Source: JAFGOY01 sp034430335 (lineage in GTDB: Bacteria > Chloroflexota > Anaerolineae > Aggregatilineales > UBA3940). From it: a stretch of DNA of 21,728 nt. Below, piece after piece: positions 14,289-21,211 of this stretch (position 1 is the stretch's first letter; each line of letters opens with the position of its first letter). The notes beneath the pieces were generated by a model. The model was not told the DNA's origin, searched no databases, and worked only from the letters and a program-made list of their open reading frames with translations. Made by a program: the position numbers and the translations under genes. Where the stretch lies: positions 1-21,728 of the forward strand of contig DAOUES010000180.1 of assembly GCA_034430335.1 (NCBI GenBank), read 5' to 3'.

Positions 14289-14879
14289 CTATTCGACAAC
14301 GATGATCTCGCATATCTCTTCGAAGGTCGCCGGGCCGATGCCAGAGACGTTCTGTATCTCTTCAATCGTATTGAATGGGCCGTTGATTTCCCGGTACGCA
14401 ATGATCTTCTCCGCAGTAGCCGGGCCGATCCCCGGCAGCGTTTCAAGATCGGCCTGGGACGCGGTATTGATATTGACCGGCCAGGGCGGGGTAGGCGTCG
14501 CGACGACGCCCGGTTCCGGGGTTGGCGCATCGCCGATACTGGGAACGTGTACATGCGTTCCATCTTCGAGCGGCAGCGCCAGGTTGATACGATTGAGGTC
14601 CGCGTCAGCAGTCACACCACCGGCAGCGTCAATTGCGTCACGTGCGATGGCCCCCGCCGGGAGCGAATAGACGTTTGCCTGGGCAACCGCGCCGCTGACA
14701 TAGACTTGAATCGGCCCTGGGGTTTCGGTTGGAGAGGGAGTTGCCGTTGGTCGGGGCGCTTCGATTGTGATCGGCGCTGCGGGCTGCCAGCGAATGAGCA
14801 TCATCGCCAGCCCTCCAACCAGCAGAATCCCAATTACCGAAAGCACAAGCGTACGATGATTTTCCAGCCATTGATTCAT
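14289..14879 (-). CDS. comEA: ComEA-like protein: membrane anchor, SLBB and helix-hairpin-helix domains
   Basis: A 196-residue protein. Residues 9-29 form a signal anchor. Residues 34-56 are a Pro/Thr-rich linker outside the membrane, and 57-113 form an SLBB domain (IQVYVSGAVAQANVYSLP...). A second Pro-rich linker leads to a ComEA-type double helix-hairpin-helix domain at 134-196, with VNINTASQADLETLPGIGP and a second hairpin at NVSGIGP. ComEA proteins bind double-stranded DNA at the cell surface during natural transformation and pass it to the ComEC channel. No comEC or other competence gene is here, so the role is by homology. The start ATG at 14879 has GGAGG about ten bases upstream; the frame stays open to 14960, but that would run into the citrate synthase terminator. 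Confidence 0.85.
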   Translation of the reverse strand: MNQWLENHRTLVLSVIGILLVGGLAMMLIRWQPAAPITIEAPRPTATPSPTETPGPIQVYVSGAVAQANVYSLPAGAIARDAIDAAGGVTADADLNRINLALPLEDGTHVHVPSIGDAPTPEPGVVATPTPPWPVNINTASQADLETLPGIGPATAEKIIAYREINGPFNTIEEIQNVSGIGPATFEEICEIIVVE

Positions 14880-14913
14880 GGACTCGATCCCTCCGCTCCC
14901 AAAGGATTTTGAC

Positions 14914-14942
14914 AATATATCATGCTGAACCGGAAATGTAAA
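14914..14942 (-). promoter_or_regulatory. Promoter of the comEA-like gene
   Basis: On the minus strand TTTACA (14937-14942), a 17-base spacer and TATATT (14914-14919) make a near-consensus promoter. Transcription would start near 14907, about 28 bases before the start codon. The -35 box overlaps the T-run of the citrate synthase terminator. Confidence 0.7.
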
Positions 14943-14967
14943 AAGCGCCCGGTATTTCACGGGCGCT
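14937..14967 (-). terminator. Intrinsic terminator of the citrate synthase gene
   Basis: AGCGCCCG at 14944-14951 pairs perfectly with CGGGCGCT at 14960-14967 around an 8-base loop. On the minus strand a T-run (14940-14944) follows. It lies about 30 bases after the citrate synthase stop. Confidence 0.85.
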
Positions 14968-14995
14968 CAATAGACATCACAGAGGGGAGACTGTA

Positions 14996-16153
14996 TCAGT
15001 CTCGTTCTTCCAGGGGCAGCCAGGGTTGATCTTGCGGGCCAACGTATTCTGCACGCGGGCGGATCAGGCGGTTATTTTCCCACTGCTCCATGATATGGGC
15101 AGTCCAGCCAATAACACGGGACATGGCAAACAGCGGCGTGAACTGATCGTCAGGGATGCCGAGTTCGTAGAGCACAATCGCCGAGAAATAATCGACGTTG
15201 GGGTATAGATTGCGCTCAACAAAGAATGGGTGCTCACGTGTTTTCTGCTCAAGCTGTTCGGCAATATCGAACCACTTGCTGCCGCCATTCGTAGTTACCA
15301 GGGACTTCGCGTCTTCACGCAGAACGGTCGCACGCGGGTCTACCGTCTTGTAGACCCGGTGGCCGATTCCCGCAATGCGGCGCTTGTTTCTCATCGCCTC
15401 CTCGAACCACTGATCGACGTTTTCCGGGCTGCCGATCTCGCGGAATGTTTCCATCGCTTTCTGGTTCGCGCCACCATGCGCAGGGCCTTTGAGCGTACCA
15501 ATTGCGGTCGTAACCGCCGAATACATATCAGATAACGTGCTGGTTGTCACACGGGCTGAAAACGTGGAGGCATTCATCCCGTGATCGGCCAATAATACGA
15601 GATATGATTCCAGGGCCTTAACCGCTGTCTCATCAGGTTCAGCACCATTGATCATAAATAAGAAGTTCTCGGTATGATCGAGAGTTTTCTGTGGGAACAA
15701 GATCGGCTTATCAATGCGAATGCGTTCCCAGGTTGCTATAATCGTTGGGATGACCGCCGTCAGCCGGTAAGCCTTCTTCAGGTTTGCTTCAGGACTGTTA
15801 TCGTCCGCATCGGGGTCGAAGGCGCTCAACGCCGACACGGCAGTTCGCAGCACGGCCATTGGGTGCGCCGTCCGGGGCAGCACTTTCATAAGCTCGATAA
15901 TTTCCGGTCGTAACTGACGGTCTAATCGCAGAGAGGCCTTCAAACCATCAAGTTCGGATTGATTCGGCAGTTTGTTATGCCATAGAAGGTAGGCAACTTC
16001 TTCAAAAGATGCCTTTGGCGCTAAGTCGAAGACATTGTAGCCATGATACTGGAGCTTGCCTATCAGCCCGTCGACTTTACTTTTCTGAGTCCTGGCGACA
16101 ACAATGCCTTCCAAGCCGGTATCGGCGCTCGGTGCTTCTGGTTTGCTGCTCAT
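14996..16153 (-). CDS. Citrate synthase (or 2-methylcitrate synthase)
   Basis: This enzyme condenses acetyl-CoA with oxaloacetate to citrate, the entry step of the TCA cycle, in the cytoplasm. The 385-residue length fits the short dimeric type of Gram-positive bacteria, Archaea and Chloroflexota. The catalytic triad is present: His226 in GPAHGGANQ, His265 in GIGHRVYK and Asp321 in YPNVDYFSA. His191 in LADHGMNASTF binds oxaloacetate, and DPRA follows His265. Methylcitrate synthases share all these residues, and no prpB or prpD neighbour is present, so plain citrate synthase is the better guess. The ATG at 16153 has AGAGGGGG eight bases upstream. The gene is flanked by its own promoter, interleaved with that of tsaE, and a terminator, so it is monocistronic. 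Confidence 0.93.
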   Translation of the reverse strand: MSSKPEAPSADTGLEGIVVARTQKSKVDGLIGKLQYHGYNVFDLAPKASFEEVAYLLWHNKLPNQSELDGLKASLRLDRQLRPEIIELMKVLPRTAHPMAVLRTAVSALSAFDPDADDNSPEANLKKAYRLTAVIPTIIATWERIRIDKPILFPQKTLDHTENFLFMINGAEPDETAVKALESYLVLLADHGMNASTFSARVTTSTLSDMYSAVTTAIGTLKGPAHGGANQKAMETFREIGSPENVDQWFEEAMRNKRRIAGIGHRVYKTVDPRATVLREDAKSLVTTNGGSKWFDIAEQLEQKTREHPFFVERNLYPNVDYFSAIVLYELGIPDDQFTPLFAMSRVIGWTAHIMEQWENNRLIRPRAEYVGPQDQPWLPLEERD

Positions 16154-16299
16154 GTACGTTTCCCCCTCTGGTCACTGGTCATATTGTGATGATTGACAGT
16201 TAGATATGCGTGGTCACCCCCACCGGCAAATCCCGGGGGTGGTGACTGAGCCTCCTATTGAGTTGGATGTGACGTGCCTGATTAGTTTGCGAACACGGG

Positions 16300-16328
16300 T
16301 TAAGAGAGTATAGCCAACAGGTCTATAA
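16300..16328 (+). promoter_or_regulatory. Promoter toward tsaE
   Basis: TTAAGA at 16300-16305, a 17-base spacer and a perfect TATAAT at 16323-16328. It faces tsaE and overlaps almost fully with the citrate synthase promoter on the other strand. Confidence 0.5.
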
Positions 16329-16336
16329 TTGGTCAA
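16307..16336 (-). promoter_or_regulatory. Promoter toward citrate synthase
   Basis: On the minus strand TTGACC (16331-16336), an 18-base spacer and TATACT (16307-16312) form a good promoter. The leader to the citrate synthase start is about 145 bases and contains a G/C-rich inverted repeat near 16215-16243. Confidence 0.6.
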
Positions 16337-16382
16337 AAAGCAGTTAGGCACCTACATTTTGTGTGATAGAATGCGTAACGTC

Positions 16383-16892
16383 ATGACAATTTTTGAAAAT
16401 GCAGCATTCGTTTATCGAACCGAATCTCCTGAAGAAACCGAGTATTTGGGCGAACAAATTGGTGCCTTGCTCGATTCAGGAGATATCGTCTGCCTGGCCG
16501 GGAACCTCGGCGCGGGGAAAACCTGCCTGGTACGGGGGATGGCCCGCGGCTGGGGCACCCTCGGACAGGCCACCAGCCCAACATTCACGCTGATCAATGA
16601 ATACCGGCGGGCCGACGATCAACTGCGGTTCTATCACATGGATGGTTATCGCCTTTCCGGGGCAGCGGATGCCCTGTCGACCGGGCTGGACGATATTCTG
16701 GACGCGCGGGGAATCCTGGCGATAGAGTGGCCGGAGCATGTTTTAGAAGTGCTGCCCGCCGACCGGTTGTGGATCGCCATCACGGATCAGGGGGAGGCCA
16801 GCCGCGAGCTGGCATTCACCGCCGGGGGGCCGCTAGCGAAGGGGCTGCTTCACAGGTTGAGCGAAGCCTTCCCATGCGTTTTCCATGACTGA
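16383..16892 (+). CDS. tsaE: tRNA threonylcarbamoyladenosine biosynthesis ATPase TsaE
   Basis: TsaE is the ATPase that works with TsaB and TsaD to make the t6A37 modification on tRNAs reading ANN codons. The 169-residue protein has the family's landmarks: SPEETEYLGEQIG at about 15-27, Walker A GNLGAGKT (40-47), the switch region ATSPTFTLINEY (63-74), HMDGYRL (85-91) and the Walker B-like IEWPEHV (114-120). The start is uncertain. ATG at 16383 gives the usual length, ATG at 16371 is also in frame, and neither has a ribosome-binding site. The gene is divergent from citrate synthase. tsaB and tsaD are not in the window. A short tail after residue 150 is slightly longer than usual. Confidence 0.9.
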   Translation: MTIFENAAFVYRTESPEETEYLGEQIGALLDSGDIVCLAGNLGAGKTCLVRGMARGWGTLGQATSPTFTLINEYRRADDQLRFYHMDGYRLSGAADALSTGLDDILDARGILAIEWPEHVLEVLPADRLWIAITDQGEASRELAFTAGGPLAKGLLHRLSEAFPCVFHD

Positions 16893-16910
16893 CTTCCCGG
16901 CGATGTCTTT

Positions 16911-16939
16911 TTGATCGTTTCGATAAACTCAGGTATAAC
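16911..16939 (+). promoter_or_regulatory. Promoter of the small membrane protein gene
   Basis: TTGATC at 16911-16916, a 17-base spacer and TATAAC at 16934-16939 form a good promoter. Transcription would start near 16946, about 35 bases before the small reading frame. Confidence 0.6.
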
Positions 16940-16980
16940 TTCGCGGGTGTTTTAACCAACGTTCGGGCAGTTGAGAAGTG

Positions 16981-17151
16981 GTGAGAATATTGGCCGATAC
17001 TGTAGTCTTTTTTATCCAGAACAACCCCTTAATCCTGCTGGTTGTTGGCGTCTCCCTGTTGTTGGTGCTGCTTACCATGACTGTTGCGCAGCCGAACGAT
17101 TCTTATACCCATCTGGCCGCCCAGCGGAACAGCCGCCGTCACATCGAGTGA
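16981..17151 (+). CDS. Small single-span membrane protein, 56 residues
   Basis: A 57-codon frame from GTG 16981 (alternatives GTG 16978 or TTG 16990) to TGA 17149-17151. It encodes a short N-terminal part (VRILADTVVFFIQNNP), one strong membrane helix LILLVVGVSLLLVLLTMTVA (about 17-36) and a polar, basic tail ending SRRHIE. I recognise no family. It has its own promoter (16911-16939), and an intrinsic terminator follows whose stem includes the stop codon, so the whole unit looks like a real one-gene transcript. The ribosome-binding site is poor (GAGAAG or GGTGAG, depending on the start). It may be a small membrane regulator, with function unknown. The alternative is a non-coding RNA, but the clean hydrophobic helix favours protein. 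Confidence 0.6.
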   Translation: MRILADTVVFFIQNNPLILLVVGVSLLLVLLTMTVAQPNDSYTHLAAQRNSRRHIE

Positions 17152-17159
17152 CGGTTTTT
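17136..17159 (+). terminator. Intrinsic terminator overlapping the small protein stop codon
   Basis: CCGTCAC at 17136-17142 pairs perfectly with GTGACGG at 17148-17154 around loop ATCGA, followed by TTTTT at 17155-17159. The TGA stop is within the 3' arm. The T-run abuts the end of the convergent wecB gene. Confidence 0.85.
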
Positions 17160-18260
17160 CTATGACGCTGCAAGGTGCCGTGCGATTCGCTCGGCGGCGT
17201 GCCCATCGCCAAACGGCGAGACGGCATTAGCCATTGCTTCATAGGCCGCCGGATCGCGCAGCAGCGTTTCCGCCTCTTTGAGAATGACATCACCGTCCGT
17301 TCCCACCAGCCGCGCAGTACCCGCTTCCACTGCCTCCGGGCGTTCTGTCGTCCGCCGCATGACCAGCACGGGCTTGCCCAGCGCCGGGGCTTCTTCCTGT
17401 AAACCTCCCGAATCGGTGATCACCAGTGATGACCTGTTCATCAGGTGCGCAAAATCAGGATAGGGAAGCGGGTCGATCAGATGCACCCGGTCGATACCCC
17501 TCAAGATGCGGTAGACGGGTTCCTGTACGTTGGGGTTGAGGTGAACCGGGTAGACCAGCCGGACATCGGCATTGCGTTCGGCGATCTGGCGAAGGGCGCA
17601 GCAGATCGCCTCGAAATCGGGACCAAAGCTCTCGCGTCGATGGGCGGTGACTAGAATCAAACGTTCGCCGGGCCGGTCGAGCGGCACGTTTATATTTAAC
17701 TTGTAGGGCTGTGATACCGTCCACTGCAAGGCATCGATCACCGTGTTGCCCGTAACGACAATTGATTCTGCGGCGACGCCTTCCGCCAGCAGCGCCTCGC
17801 GCGCCGTCTGGGTTGGCGCGAAATGGTAGCTCGCCATCACGCCGACCAGGTGTCGATTCACTTCTTCGGGAAACGGGTTGTACCTGTCATAAGTGCGCAG
17901 CCCGGCCTCCACATGCCCGACCGGAATACGCTGGTAGAACGATGCCATCGTCGCCGCCATCGCCGTCGTCGTGTCACCCTGCACCAGCACGACATCCGGC
18001 TGCACCTGTTCGATGACTTCTGTAACGCCGTTTAGTGCCCTGGCTGTCAGCCCGGCAAGAGTCTGGTTGGGCTGCATCAGGTCGAGATCGAAATCCGGCT
18101 GGATGTGAAACCAATCCAACACCTGATCGAGCATTTCGCGGTGCTGGGCGGTCACACAGGTGACTGCTTCAAATTCGGGGTGTTCACCCAACACCCGCAC
18201 CAGCGGAGCCATCTTGATCGCTTCGGGACGGGTGCCAAAAACTAATAATACTCGCTGCAT
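17160..18260 (-). CDS. wecB: UDP-N-acetylglucosamine 2-epimerase (non-hydrolysing)
   Basis: This enzyme interconverts UDP-GlcNAc and UDP-ManNAc in the cytoplasm, supplying ManNAc for cell-surface polymers. The 366-residue length is typical. It has the GT-B fold signatures of the family: VFGTRPEAIKMAPL (7-20), VLVQGDTTTAMAA (91-103, Asp96), HVEAGLRTYDRYNPFPEEVNR (116-136, with catalytic Asp/Glu candidates), the HRRES motif, and DSGGLQEEAPALGKPVLVMR followed by TERPEAVEAGT near the C-terminus. The start is ATG 18260, one base after the stop of the upstream M48 gene, with GAGGA just upstream. The frame extends further inside that gene but without support. The two genes form an operon, though a functional link between them is not obvious. 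It converges on the small membrane protein gene. Confidence 0.94.
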   Translation of the reverse strand: MQRVLLVFGTRPEAIKMAPLVRVLGEHPEFEAVTCVTAQHREMLDQVLDWFHIQPDFDLDLMQPNQTLAGLTARALNGVTEVIEQVQPDVVLVQGDTTTAMAATMASFYQRIPVGHVEAGLRTYDRYNPFPEEVNRHLVGVMASYHFAPTQTAREALLAEGVAAESIVVTGNTVIDALQWTVSQPYKLNINVPLDRPGERLILVTAHRRESFGPDFEAICCALRQIAERNADVRLVYPVHLNPNVQEPVYRILRGIDRVHLIDPLPYPDFAHLMNRSSLVITDSGGLQEEAPALGKPVLVMRRTTERPEAVEAGTARLVGTDGDVILKEAETLLRDPAAYEAMANAVSPFGDGHAAERIARHLAAS

Positions 18261-18261
18261 T

Positions 18262-19401
18262 TTATTCCTCGGTGGGCCGGTAGGCTTCGGCCAGGGCGAT
18301 CCGCTCGGCGATTGGGGGGTGGCTGTGCAGCAAAACGACCACCCAGCGCTCCGGATCGATCTCGCCCAGGTTTTGATTGGCAAGGCGAACCATCGCATCG
18401 GCAAATGACTGCGGTTTGCCGGTATGCTCCAATGCATAGTGATCGGCCATCCGTTCTCGCCAGCGGGAGAAAGCATTGCCAAGCGGCATGGCGATCAGGC
18501 TGATCACCCCGACCGTCAATGCGAAGACAGGCATCCCTGCCGGGTCGGCGATACCGGTCAGATCGAAAGCCCCAACGCACCAACTCAATACCAGATGCAC
18601 GGCCCACAGGCTGATCAGCGTCAGCGCCGAATTGATCGCCAGCGCCAGCGGCATATCTTTGTGAACGATGTGGGCAAATTCGTGAGCCAGCACCGTCTCG
18701 ATCTCGTCATAGGTAAACGATTCGAGCAGTGTATCGCCTAATATGATCCGCCGCGTTGCGCCCAACCCGATCACGGCAGCATTGGCGCTCTTTGTTCGTG
18801 TGCTCATATCGAAGCGGTAAACGCCGGTCACCTCGATGCCTGACTGTTCGGCCAGCACGGTCAATCGCCGGGCCAGTTCGTCATCTTCCAACGGGGTGAA
18901 TTTGTAAAACAGCGGGGCGATCAACACCGGGCTGAGGGCGGAGAGGATGACGGTAAAAAAGAGCATCACCCCACCGGCATACAGCCACCACAGGCCGGGA
19001 GCCGCGCGGAGCAGCCAGTAGACAATCGACAGTAAAATGCCGCCCAGAATCCCTGAGAGCGCCAGGCTCTTGATCAGATCGACGATCCAGCTTCCGAGGG
19101 TCTGGCTACTCTGCTCGAACCGGTGAGGGAGAACGTAGCCGCTGTAAAAAGAGAGCGGCAGATCGAGCAGTGAATAGGGCAGACCGAGCGCCAGCGCAAA
19201 AATCAGCACGTTCAAAAATGGGCTGGCAATACGGGCCGCGATGGCATCCCTTAAAACGGTGTGCCATCCGGCAGCCAGTACGACGATGAGATAGCCGCCG
19301 CCAAGCGCCAGATCGACCAGCATCAACCGGCGTTGAATGCGGGAATATTCTCTGGCTTTTTGCTGGCGTTCGCCGTCGATTTGTACAGCAGGCTCTTGCA
19401 T
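18262..19401 (-). CDS. M48 family zinc metalloprotease, Ste24/CAAX protease type
   Basis: A 379-residue membrane zinc protease. Hydrophobic helices lie at about 28-46, 62-82, 107-130, 138-162, 252-275 and 292-308. The zinc site is HEFAH (His240, Glu241, His244) on the cytoplasmic side, with the third ligand Glu316 in RWRERMADHYAL. The segment STRTKSANAAVIGLGATRRIILGDTLL before the zinc site and SHPPIAERIALA at the C-terminus are typical of Ste24-like proteases. Bacterial members are thought to act in membrane protein or peptide turnover; isoprenyl processing is not expected in bacteria. The ATG at 19401 has no clear ribosome-binding site. A promoter pair shared with the divergent rqcH gene lies about 40 bases upstream, and wecB follows one base after the stop. 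Confidence 0.92.
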   Translation of the reverse strand: MQEPAVQIDGERQQKAREYSRIQRRLMLVDLALGGGYLIVVLAAGWHTVLRDAIAARIASPFLNVLIFALALGLPYSLLDLPLSFYSGYVLPHRFEQSSQTLGSWIVDLIKSLALSGILGGILLSIVYWLLRAAPGLWWLYAGGVMLFFTVILSALSPVLIAPLFYKFTPLEDDELARRLTVLAEQSGIEVTGVYRFDMSTRTKSANAAVIGLGATRRIILGDTLLESFTYDEIETVLAHEFAHIVHKDMPLALAINSALTLISLWAVHLVLSWCVGAFDLTGIADPAGMPVFALTVGVISLIAMPLGNAFSRWRERMADHYALEHTGKPQSFADAMVRLANQNLGEIDPERWVVVLLHSHPPIAERIALAEAYRPTEE

Positions 19402-19439
19402 ATCGTCAAGTCACTTTACCTGTTAACGGGTCGCAGGCG

Positions 19440-19468
19440 ATTGTAGCCCAACGCCGAGTGTGGTACAA
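19440..19468 (-). promoter_or_regulatory. Promoter toward the M48 protease gene
   Basis: On the minus strand TTGTAC (19463-19468), a 17-base spacer and TACAAT (19440-19445). Confidence 0.5.
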
Positions 19469-19469
19469 C
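19441..19469 (+). promoter_or_regulatory. Promoter toward rqcH
   Basis: TTGTAG at 19441-19446, a 17-base spacer and TACAAC at 19464-19469. It is nearly the mirror image of the M48 promoter, each -35 lying on the other's -10. Confidence 0.45.
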
Positions 19470-19510
19470 CCACGTATCATCAGCACAGACCAGCGAATGG
19501 TGGAGGCTCT

Positions 19511-21202
19511 ATGTATGTCGATGCCGTGACGACTGCGGCAGTTGCAAGCGCGTTAAACGAAACGATCATTGATGGGCGTGTTCAGGCCGTCATTGCAGTC
19601 GACGATCAATCGGTTGGCCTGGAAATCTATGCCCGGCAGCAGCGCCATTATCTCCTGCTGTCGATCCATCCGAAAGAGGCCCGCTGCCAACTGGTGGAAG
19701 GCAAACTCCGGCGGGGTGCGGCGCGCCCATCACCGCTCGTTCTGCTGATGAAGAAATACATCGAAGGCGCGCGATTGGAATCGGTGACCCAGCCTCCCTG
19801 GGAACGCCTGCTACAGTTCGAGTTTTCCGGCAACGAAGGCAGCACGCGCCTGATCGCGGAGACAATGGACAAACGCAGCAACCTGATCCTGACCGTCGAT
19901 GGACATATCCTCGAATGCCTGAAGCGGGTCGGGGCCGGTCAAAACCGCTACCGGCAGATACTACCCGGCAAGCCCTATGTGCCACCGCCGCCCCAGAGCA
20001 AAGCCCTCCCCGACGAAGTCAGCCTGCGGCAGATCGAGTCATACCTGGCTCAAGACCCCGATCAACCGACCTGGCGGGTGCTGGTTCAATACATATCGGG
20101 GATCAGCCCGCTGCTCGCGCGGGAGATCGTCCACCGCGCCTGCGGCGATCCCGAAGCTCCCGCCTTCGACGTGGCCGCGCGGATTATCCACGAGGTGTTC
20201 TCACAACTCATCAGCGAGGTGCTGGAAGAACGCTATTTCCCGTGTGTCGCCCCGGCACAGGATCGACCCGGCTACCTGGCTTTCGCCGCCTACCAGTTGA
20301 ATCACCTGGGTTGGAAACCGGTCGACAGCATTTTTGAGGCGATGCACCTGTACTTCGGCGCACCGGTCGGGCAGGATGCGTACACGGCAGGCAAGCAGCC
20401 TGTCCAGGATCAGATCGATGAGGCGCTGGCGCGTGTGCATCATAAACTCGAATCCCTCGAACGCGAATCGAGCAGCGACGAGGAGATCGAACGGTTGCGC
20501 CAGCAGGCGGAACTGATCCTCGCCTATGGGCCTACATTCAAACCGGGGCAAACCTCTTTCCAGGCTCAATACGATCCCGACGGCCCGATGCTCGACATCC
20601 CGCTCGATCCAAGCCTGACACATGTCGAGAACGCCCAAAAGTTATTCGAGCGGTACGACAAGGCCAAGCGAGCCGTCAGGGGTGTCCCCCGGCTGATCGC
20701 GGAAACCCGGCAGGAGATCGCCTACCTCGATCAACTGGCCGCCGACCTTCAAATGGCGGAAAGCTGGCCAGACATCGACATCGTCCGCGAGGCGTTGCAG
20801 GATGCCGGTTACTGGCGGGGAACAAAAGCTCGCGGCCCGCGCGGGGGCAAGCCCGGCATCCGGCGGTTCACAGAAGGGGACGGCTTCGTAATCCTAGTGG
20901 GCCGCAACGCCGAACAAAACCACGTGCTGGTCACCGAGAGATCCGCCAGCCACGACCTGTGGCTCCACGCGCGGGGCATTCCCGGCAGCCATGTGATCGT
21001 CAAGAACGATGGCCGCCCGATCCCGGAGGAGGTTGTCCGGCGGGCGGCGGAACTCGCCGCGTATTATTCATCGGGGAGAGAGGACTCGGCGGTCGAGGTG
21101 GATGTCACCGAGCGGCGCTATGTGAGGCCGATCAAAGGGGGACGACCGGGGATGGTCAACTACAAGAACGAGCGAACCCTACGAATTGCGCCCCACGATT
21201 GA
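19511..21202 (+). CDS. rqcH: RqcH homologue (NFACT family, Rqc2/FbpA-like)
   Basis: RqcH binds stalled 50S subunits carrying peptidyl-tRNA and adds alanine tails that mark the chain for breakdown. The 563-residue protein has the full domain order: NFACT-N from residue 1 (YVDAVTTAAVASALNE...), including MKKYIEGARLESV (80-92) and MDKRSNLILTVDG; a helix-hairpin-helix region around ISGISPLLAREIVHRA; a charged coiled-coil middle with SLERESSSDEEIERLRQQAE; and NFACT-R with HDLWLHARGIPGSHVIVKND near 480. The Asp-Arg pair that B. subtilis RqcH uses for tRNA recruitment (Asp97-Arg98) appears here as Glu98-Arg99 in PPWERLLQFEF. The start is ATG 19511, with GGAGG four bases upstream; the frame extends to 19460 without support. 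It is divergent from the M48 gene. The stop is nine bases from the convergent glycosyltransferase gene, with no terminator. Confidence 0.92.
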   Translation: MYVDAVTTAAVASALNETIIDGRVQAVIAVDDQSVGLEIYARQQRHYLLLSIHPKEARCQLVEGKLRRGAARPSPLVLLMKKYIEGARLESVTQPPWERLLQFEFSGNEGSTRLIAETMDKRSNLILTVDGHILECLKRVGAGQNRYRQILPGKPYVPPPPQSKALPDEVSLRQIESYLAQDPDQPTWRVLVQYISGISPLLAREIVHRACGDPEAPAFDVAARIIHEVFSQLISEVLEERYFPCVAPAQDRPGYLAFAAYQLNHLGWKPVDSIFEAMHLYFGAPVGQDAYTAGKQPVQDQIDEALARVHHKLESLERESSSDEEIERLRQQAELILAYGPTFKPGQTSFQAQYDPDGPMLDIPLDPSLTHVENAQKLFERYDKAKRAVRGVPRLIAETRQEIAYLDQLAADLQMAESWPDIDIVREALQDAGYWRGTKARGPRGGKPGIRRFTEGDGFVILVGRNAEQNHVLVTERSASHDLWLHARGIPGSHVIVKNDGRPIPEEVVRRAAELAAYYSSGREDSAVEVDVTERRYVRPIKGGRPGMVNYKNERTLRIAPHD

Positions 21203-21211
21203 TTGTGAAAC

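Noticed and set aside
13152..14912. A 586-codon open frame on the plus strand
   Set aside because: It runs antisense through glyA and the comEA-like gene, both of which have clear family motifs. The translation has no recognisable domain.
18261..18482. 74-residue N-terminal extension of WecB
   Set aside because: It lies entirely within the M48 gene in another frame, and the family N-terminus begins at 18260.
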